Shown: in pieces, positions 58,924-64,000 of the stretch | Position numbering within the stretch: the stretch's first letter is position 1 | Layout of the letters: every line of letters starts with the position of its first letter | Assembly (NCBI GenBank): GCA_015501585.1 | Contig: JADNRY010000039.1 | Location: forward strand, 124,001 to 188,000 | Reading direction: 5' to 3' | Source of the DNA: Rhodocollybia butyracea | Taxonomy: Eukaryota; Basidiomycota; Agaricomycetes; Agaricales; Omphalotaceae | Length of the DNA stretch: 64,000 nucleotides | Program-made: the position numbers and the translations under genes | Notes under the pieces: model-generated | Told to the model about the DNA's origin: nothing | Seen by the model: the letters and a program-made list of their open reading frames with translations, nothing else | Database searches by the model: none

Positions 58924-59499
58924 GCTATCCTTTGTCTCTTTGTCTCCAATATTACCATATTTAGTTTGGGAGATGGAAGGGAACGTGTCGTTGGAAAGTC
59001 GTGTTTTTCATGGTTTCGGCTTTGTCAACAGTGCTGGCGAGGCCTAAATGCTGTTTTTTTGCATAGTTTGTTGTTCACGCAAAGTGTAGGGCAGGTGGTG
59101 AGCCATGTCCGTCCAGCGGACATCGAGGAAAGGAAGACTTCTGTTAGCGCCAAGTTGTCAATATTGAGTACGTGGCGGCTAGCGCTGGTGATGTCATCTC
59201 AATCCAAGTGAAAATCAGTTCCGATTTGGTTAGTACATAGAGACAAAGACGTCTTTCAAGGTTGTTTATGGTGTGGTTGGTAGCCACTGAGCCACTTCGT
59301 AGCTATGTTATGACTCGATCAATAGTCTCGTCCAAACCTTCACAGTACGTAACTCGGCAGTAAAAATGATAAGAAAAATTAATGAGATTATAGAGCAAGC
59401 CTTTCCGTTCGTTGAAACCGCTAGGCAAAAAATATATACTCAAACAACTAGGCTCAAGTAAAGTTAGTAACTAGTTTGTAATACAAAACTCACAGAAGT

Positions 59500-59856
59500 T
59501 ATTATTTGGAGATAGCTCGACAAATAATAATAAGATTACCCTCGGAGATGGCTCGACAAGCAGTAATATGAATCAGAACTAATACTCGGAGATGGCTCGA
59601 CAAGTAGTAGTGAGTATGGTGTCTAATACTCGGAGATAGCTCAACAAGTAATAGTGAGTGTGATGTCTAATACTCGGAGATAGCTCAACAAGTAATAGGA
59701 AGTTGCAACTCGGAGATAGCTCAACAAGTGGCAATTAAAGAAGTATTCACTAGGAGATAGCTCAACAGGTGAATATTAGTGGATACAACTTGGAGTTAGC
59801 TCAACAAGATGTATAAATGTGTATTGTAGCTTGGAGATAGCTCAACAAGATACAAT
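59500..59856 (-). repeat. Array of nine hairpins with constant loop and variable stems
   Basis: Nine units about 40 bp apart. Each has the plus-strand loop GAGAT(A/G)GCTC(A/G)A (one unit GAGTTAGCTCAA) between 9-11-nt arms that differ from unit to unit but pair with each other: TTATTATTTG/CAAATAATAA, TTGCAACTCG/CAAGTGGCAA, TATTCACTAG/CAGGTGAATA, ATTGTAGCTTG/CAAGATACAAT. Within the loop GAG and CTC can pair, giving a tetraloop and a 2-nt bulge. Confidence 0.9.
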
Positions 59857-59956
59857 GAGTTGGTCTGGTGATTCACACAAGTGATAACAGCAAACAAGTG
59901 GGGGTTTGGATTTAAGAAAAATAATACGTCTACCGTACATTGGTAAATCTAGACTA

Positions 59957-59964
59957 CTTATATA
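59957..59964 (-). promoter_or_regulatory. TATA box in the LTR
   Basis: TATATAAG on the minus strand, about 100 bp upstream of the first hairpin in the sense direction. It is the best candidate for the U3/R boundary promoter, and it places the hairpin array in the transcribed leader. Confidence 0.55.
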
Positions 59965-59999
59965 CTGTGCAATGTGTACTAGTTAGGAAATGCTGCGGA

Positions 60000-60290
60000 A
60001 TGACTAGATTTGAGTCATAACTGCGGAAATACTGCGGATGAGTCAGTCTGACTATGTAATGCTGTGCAATGACTAATATTGAGTCATGTATGCGGAACCG
60101 TAGTTGACTCAGATATCTGGCTGTGCAATGACTGATATTGAGTCATTGATGTAAAGAGGCTATGCAATGATGTCATAGCTGTGGAGCAGTGATGTGATAT
60201 CATAACTGCGGAGCAATGGAATGACATCATGATTGTGGAGTAGCAAGATGACATCATAGTTGTGGAGCTAGAATGATGTCATGACTGTGC
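60000..60290. promoter_or_regulatory. U3 palindromic repeats (AP-1/CRE-like words)
   Basis: ATGACT-N7-AGTCAT occurs three times (60000-60018, 60069-60087, 60128-60146), each beside a TGCGGAA or TGTGCA word. It is followed by five TGATGTCAT / ATGACATCAT-type words spaced 20-35 bp, each followed by a TGTGGAGC-like word. The arrangement looks like an array of bZIP-type sites; the binding is inferred. Confidence 0.55.
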
Positions 60291-60474
60291 AGACTGTGCA
60301 GTGACTGTTAAAGATCATTCTGGTGTTCTGGAAGAATGTGTGCAGCATTAACCCAAATGGTGTTGAATAACTAATGAATGTAAGATGTTAAGTAGAAGTA
60401 TTAATGATAGTGTTCATAGCTGGTTACAGAAGAAAAAAGATTGGGTGTATAGGATTTAGATCCAGGTCATAACA

Positions 60475-61693
60475 GTACTCCCCCCTTAAGGCCGAAACCC
60501 TCTGAGGCCACATAGGAGTTAGGTTATCCGGTCATAGTTAGTGGGATTGCACCTATCAGTTGCATCTCAAGTAAAGATGTTCATGAGTTCAAGCATCCTG
60601 ACTTCAAATGGTGGTTATGTGATGGCCTGTTAATTGGTCATTAATTGGACATTAGTGTCGTTAGTGTCATTACTGTAATTGGTGTGTTTTCCATGCCACA
60701 TTAGTTGCATCAGACCCGGGACAATAAACATCATGATTTCAATAGTACATCAGCATGTTGGGCGGTACTATGTCCATGGATCTGATTTATGGGAAGTCCA
60801 TCAATCAAAATGATTGTTTCAAATTTTCTGATTGCTTGATTGCATACAGCTGTTTGCATATCAGTGATTTGATGGTGGCTTTGATGTCAATTGGTGCCGT
60901 CTGATTGATGATTTTTATGGGAATAGTGGACTTTCGGACATTTCATTTCCTGAACTTGAAACTTGTCACTGTAGTATCTGCGTCTTGGACACAGATCCAT
61001 GCATTTCAGTAAGCATTAATACCAATCTGGTATTTAAGTTGTCCAAGTGGCGAGAATTGGAGATGTATTATTATTTTATGACCAAGTTATGACTTGATGC
61101 GATATTGATGAGATGTATTATTAGATGAAAAAGCGGGTATGATATAGCTGTTTCATCTTAGGTTGGTCTGAAACTCATCAAATCGTCCAAGAACTTTCTT
61201 CCTTTCCCCTTCTCATTCAGCACTTTTACATGTCTTTCAAAGCTTGTTCATTTCCTGATGTTTTTTCTTCAGTTTCTGGGCACACTATCTGCTATAACTA
61301 GTGGCATTTCAGAGATTATTGGGGTAGCGTTGACATTCTTTGTGGTTTTTTTTTTTTTCTGGTGAGAACTCTCAGTAGCACAATACATGGTGCATTGCTT
61401 TCTATAGAGTCGGAGTATATGGCATAATTCAAGGCATAATTGGGCTTATTAGACCAATAATCTCATTTACAATCATTGGTGAAAGGTGAGGCATAGATAT
61501 TGGATAAAATCTGCAAAAACCTGTTAATTGATTTTGCTCTGCAGATAGATGTATTGAGGTGGGTTAAAATCATGGAAATAATTTCTGGTGATGTTTCCAC
61601 TTGAGTTGCAAGCAGAGTTATTGGGGTGTAATCATTGTGACTATGAGCATCTGGTTATTGAGATGCTAGGATGTCTATCTGGTCGATGTCCTT
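60475..61693 (-). other. Non-coding internal region between gag and 3' LTR
   Basis: About 1.2 kb with no long frame on the sense strand. In an autonomous LTR element of this kind pol would lie here. Low-complexity T-rich stretch at about 61347-61362. Nothing recognisable as RT, RNase H or integrase. Confidence 0.65.
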
Positions 61694-63943
61694 TTATCCA
61701 TCCCCTTTTGCATTCCTTCCCAAGAGTGTGCCATCAATATCCCAAATTTCATCTTTAACTTCAATTATAATGTTGTCGGGTATTTTTCTGGAAGTTTCAA
61801 TAAATGCAGCTTGACCTGACACATGTTCATGCTGTTGTGGGCAGTGTTGGGCAAAGTGGCCTATCTTTTCACAGTAAGTACAAGCCCCTTTTCCTTGCCT
61901 TTGGTCATACTCCTCTGGAGTGACCCAAGTGGTTGGTACTACTGACATCTTATTAACATTATCATTTCTAGAATTGTCTTGATTCATTCTAGAAGCTCTT
62001 GGAGTCAGCGTGGTGGCCCTCTGTTGTTGAGCTTGTGATGTATGATTGTTTGGTGGGCTATCCTGATCCAAAACCGTATTTTGAGCAGTATGACAGTCAT
62101 TTTGTACAAAGTTATCGATTTCTGGACCATATGCTAGTGGGAACAATGGTGAGGCTCCTTTTGAGACTTTTTGTGTCCTGCCTTTGTGTGAGACAAAAGA
62201 ATAATCATTACTGCTTTGCAAAAAATCATGTGCTTGCTCAGCCCAGTCCAAACCTAAAGGCTCATAAATGAGAGTCTGTGGAACATGATTATTTTCTGCA
62301 GGTAGTGGCGTTGGATCTATTGGTTGGGTTTCAAGAAATAAACATTGACTTGTAGCTTGAGCTTGTTCAGATTTTGTAGACATTACAAAATTTTGTTTTC
62401 TGCTCATAAGGCTGGCATTTCTTTGCCCTCGATCAAGTAGCGCCTGACTACTACCAGTATGTGCTAATTCATCATGTTGAGGTAGAGTTGTAGAGTGAAT
62501 AACTTGGTTGTCATTCCTTGTTCCTTGCTCCACTTTTTCAACAGGATCTGGTGCTGATGACATGTGCATCACAGGTTGTAACATAGATAGCCTGTTGACA
62601 ATCTGAGGGCTTGGTGAGTGAGCCCTAGATTCCTCTACACTGTGTTGAGGATGAGTTTCTACCACATTTCCTGTGTTTTGTACAGGTGTGTGAGCACTTT
62701 GTGCATTTTCTTGTGCATTTTCCTGTCCTTTGGCTCGTTGGCTTGTATGAAGAGAAGGTGCTAATTCAACACTCATATTACTCCTTGCCCTCAGTAGAGC
62801 TTGAACCTCATCCCTTTGTATCTCAGTGTATAGGTGTGTTAGAATTTGAGTATTTCTTTCTTCTGACATCCTTTGATACAGGTTTGGGCTTAATGATGCA
62901 AGTTCTCTCTGACCTAGTCTTGTCAACTGTTGGATCCATTGCCATGGCTGAGCATTACTGCTTCTATAGCCTAATGACTCCAAAAATATTTGGCATTGCT
63001 GGCTGAGTCTGTCAAATTGTATTTGTTCATTTTGAAACTGGTTCAGAACTGGTACAGTATTGTTTGACTTGTATGAGCCTTGTTTTACTGAACTTTGGAA
63101 AGATCCACTTGGTGATGGATGATTCTGAGCAGATATAGTTGGCTGTAAACCTTGCAATTGAACAGGTGCTTGTTCATGCCCTTGTGAGTGATTTAAACTC
63201 CTAACAACACTTCCAGCATTGTGATCTGACTGAGAATGGTGAGAGAGAGATTTATGATGTGGATTACTATGAGTCATGGAATGCTCTTGCCCTTCCTCAG
63301 GGACTAAAGACAATGGAGATCTTCTAATAGGTTCAATTTGTCTTTGACTTGATAGTACAGAAGACATTTGGCCATTAGTTGTTGTACTCCCAGTTGCCTG
63401 TTTGGCTCTAGTAATTGCTGGTGCAGATGATGAGTGGTAGGTAAGTGAAGGACTTTGTTCTGGTTCTGAGAACTGAACAATGTTCCTGCTTTGCCGTGTA
63501 GATTCTCCACTTTGAGATTTGTGTGTATCAAATTGTGCAGAATGGCTATGATGTAAAAAAGGTAGAGGTGCACTTGCTACAAAATTAGGCATTTGCTGCT
63601 GTTGTCCTCGCGAACCATTATCAACTAAATGACTGGTGGAACGGTCATCATGACAAGCAAATATCTGTGCAATTTGTGCAGTAGGTGGCATTCTAACTTC
63701 TTGAACCACAGTTTCCGTTAAATTTGAACCCTTTGATCCAATGTGAATTCTCTGCATTACTACAAATTCACCATTTGAAATAGTGGTGGGTGACCCCCGG
63801 TTTGTATTTCCAACATTAGTATTGTGTTGTCCCAGTGTATATCCTGGAGCATTAAAACCAATTGGAAAGGTGGGGATATTAGATCCTTGAACAAATTGGT
63901 GAGACCCAATCTGGGTGTATGATCTAGTTGTTTGTGTAGACAT
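61694..63943 (-). CDS. Gag-like protein with CCHC zinc knuckle
   Basis: 749 residues, very rich in Gln, Ser, His and Asn. The first 280 residues are low complexity. A helical region lies near residues 300-410 (FDRLSQQCQIFLESLGYRSS, LYTEIQRDEVQALLRARSN). A single knuckle CTYCEKIGHFAQHC (C-x2-C-x4-H-x4-C) is at about residues 688-701, followed by a 48-residue tail. The knuckle indicates nucleic-acid binding by a retroelement Gag. The frame starts 30 bp inside the 5' LTR border and is intact. Confidence 0.8.
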   Translation of the reverse strand: MSTQTTRSYTQIGSHQFVQGSNIPTFPIGFNAPGYTLGQHNTNVGNTNRGSPTTISNGEFVVMQRIHIGSKGSNLTETVVQEVRMPPTAQIAQIFACHDDRSTSHLVDNGSRGQQQQMPNFVASAPLPFLHHSHSAQFDTHKSQSGESTRQSRNIVQFSEPEQSPSLTYHSSSAPAITRAKQATGSTTTNGQMSSVLSSQRQIEPIRRSPLSLVPEEGQEHSMTHSNPHHKSLSHHSQSDHNAGSVVRSLNHSQGHEQAPVQLQGLQPTISAQNHPSPSGSFQSSVKQGSYKSNNTVPVLNQFQNEQIQFDRLSQQCQIFLESLGYRSSNAQPWQWIQQLTRLGQRELASLSPNLYQRMSEERNTQILTHLYTEIQRDEVQALLRARSNMSVELAPSLHTSQRAKGQENAQENAQSAHTPVQNTGNVVETHPQHSVEESRAHSPSPQIVNRLSMLQPVMHMSSAPDPVEKVEQGTRNDNQVIHSTTLPQHDELAHTGSSQALLDRGQRNASLMSRKQNFVMSTKSEQAQATSQCLFLETQPIDPTPLPAENNHVPQTLIYEPLGLDWAEQAHDFLQSSNDYSFVSHKGRTQKVSKGASPLFPLAYGPEIDNFVQNDCHTAQNTVLDQDSPPNNHTSQAQQQRATTLTPRASRMNQDNSRNDNVNKMSVVPTTWVTPEEYDQRQGKGACTYCEKIGHFAQHCPQQHEHVSGQAAFIETSRKIPDNIIIEVKDEIWDIDGTLLGRNAKGDG

Positions 63944-63972
63944 TCATGGGGGCGGGTGGAGACGTATTATTA

Positions 63973-64000
63973 TGTTATGACTCGATCAATAGTCTCGTCC
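63973..64000 (-). repeat. Start of the 5' LTR of the second LTR retrotransposon (truncated by window)
   Basis: The visible 28 bases beginning TGTTATGACTCG are identical to the beginning of the LTR at 59306. Confidence 0.85.

Larger units (their letters stand above)
46153..59305 (-). mobile_element. LINE (non-LTR retrotransposon) with poly(A) tail, carrying nested LTR element
   Basis: A minus-strand element. Its 3' end is a run of 32 T on the plus strand (46153-46184) directly against hAT coding sequence. A 224-bp 3' UTR, ORF2 (endonuclease, RT, zinc-binding region), a spacer of about 400 bp and ORF1 follow. The 5' end is not defined; ORF1 begins at 58923 or 58803, and 58924-59305 may be 5' UTR. 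The element is cut by an LTR element at 50727-54937 and carries frameshifts in ORF2, so it is inactive. Confidence 0.8.
59306..60474 (-). repeat. 3' LTR (1169 bp) of the second LTR retrotransposon
   Basis: On the sense (minus) strand the order is: palindromic repeats in the presumed U3 (60290-60000), a TATATAAG box (59964-59957), then nine hairpins (59856-59500) in the presumed R/U5, and an AT-rich end. Ends are TGTTATGA..TCATAACA. Confidence 0.85.
59306..64000 (-). mobile_element. Second LTR retrotransposon, running off the right edge
   Basis: The LTR at 59306-60474 begins TGTTATGA and ends TCATAACA. A second copy begins at 63973 and leaves the window (28 bases visible, identical to the first LTR). 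A purine tract (AAGGGGGG on the minus strand, 60478-60491) abuts the left LTR, so the sense strand is minus and the left LTR is the 3' LTR. The internal region holds gag (61694-63943) and about 1.2 kb of non-coding sequence (60475-61693), with no pol genes. Confidence 0.85.

Noticed and set aside
59500..59856. CRISPR-like array (short constant repeat with variable flanks)
   Set aside because: The constant part is only 12-17 bp, the variable parts are self-complementary arms rather than unrelated spacers, and it lies inside a eukaryotic LTR.

Overview
The window looks like a repeat-rich stretch of a filamentous basidiomycete genome, most likely an Agaricomycete. Host genes have short introns (about 45-90 bp) with GT..AG borders. 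There is a DUF6533-type seven-helix membrane protein and a tandem family of F-box-like proteins. The transposable elements (hAT, LINE, LTR elements with gag) also fit. No bacterial operons, rRNA, tRNA or CRISPR array were seen.

Left part (1-29.7 kb), host genes. The 3' end of one gene enters at the left edge. Three tandem minus-strand F-box-like genes follow: one apparently complete (2964-4807), one with a frameshifted tail (922-2649) and one clear pseudogene (5451-7264). Decayed pieces of the same family lie at 10.6-11.6, 15.9-17.6, 23.5-23.8 and 27.8-28.2 kb. A second family encodes secreted proteins: three close copies (21858-22981, 26003-27086, 28397-29507) and one divergent, proline-rich member (7737-9916). 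All four share a signal peptide, a phase-0 first intron, a CK[DE]xPCxGW motif and a 16-bp upstream motif. Between them lie a DUF6533-like gene (12.6-14.1 kb), a gene with an LxxELRDxIYxxLL motif (14422-15575) and a small one- or two-helix membrane protein gene (18181-18821).

Middle part (29.7-42 kb), gene-poor. It holds solo LTRs with exact 5-bp target-site duplications (TSDs), one nested in another, a 359-bp near-perfect palindrome, a mariner-like MITE, and two MITEs packed with CC(A/T)6GG (CArG-like) boxes. The two MITEs split a possible host gene at 37966-39616.

Right part (42-64 kb), nested transposons. A hAT transposase gene (minus) is cut by a 2.1-kb inverted-repeat element and by a LINE whose poly(A) tail is at 46153-46184. 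The LINE is split inside its endonuclease/RT ORF by a 4.2-kb LTR retrotransposon (TSD GGTCA), and that element's left LTR holds an 849-bp solo LTR (TSD AACGG). Beyond the LINE, a second LTR retrotransposon runs off the right edge (LTR 59306-60474, gag 61694-63943).

The two most unusual signals are RNA-structural. The gag-only element at 50727-54937 is crowded with short perfect hairpins along coding region, UTRs and LTRs. The LTR at 59306-60474 carries nine tandem hairpins with a constant 12-nt loop and varying but self-complementary stems, just downstream of a TATA box. Both elements appear to encode Gag but no Pol.
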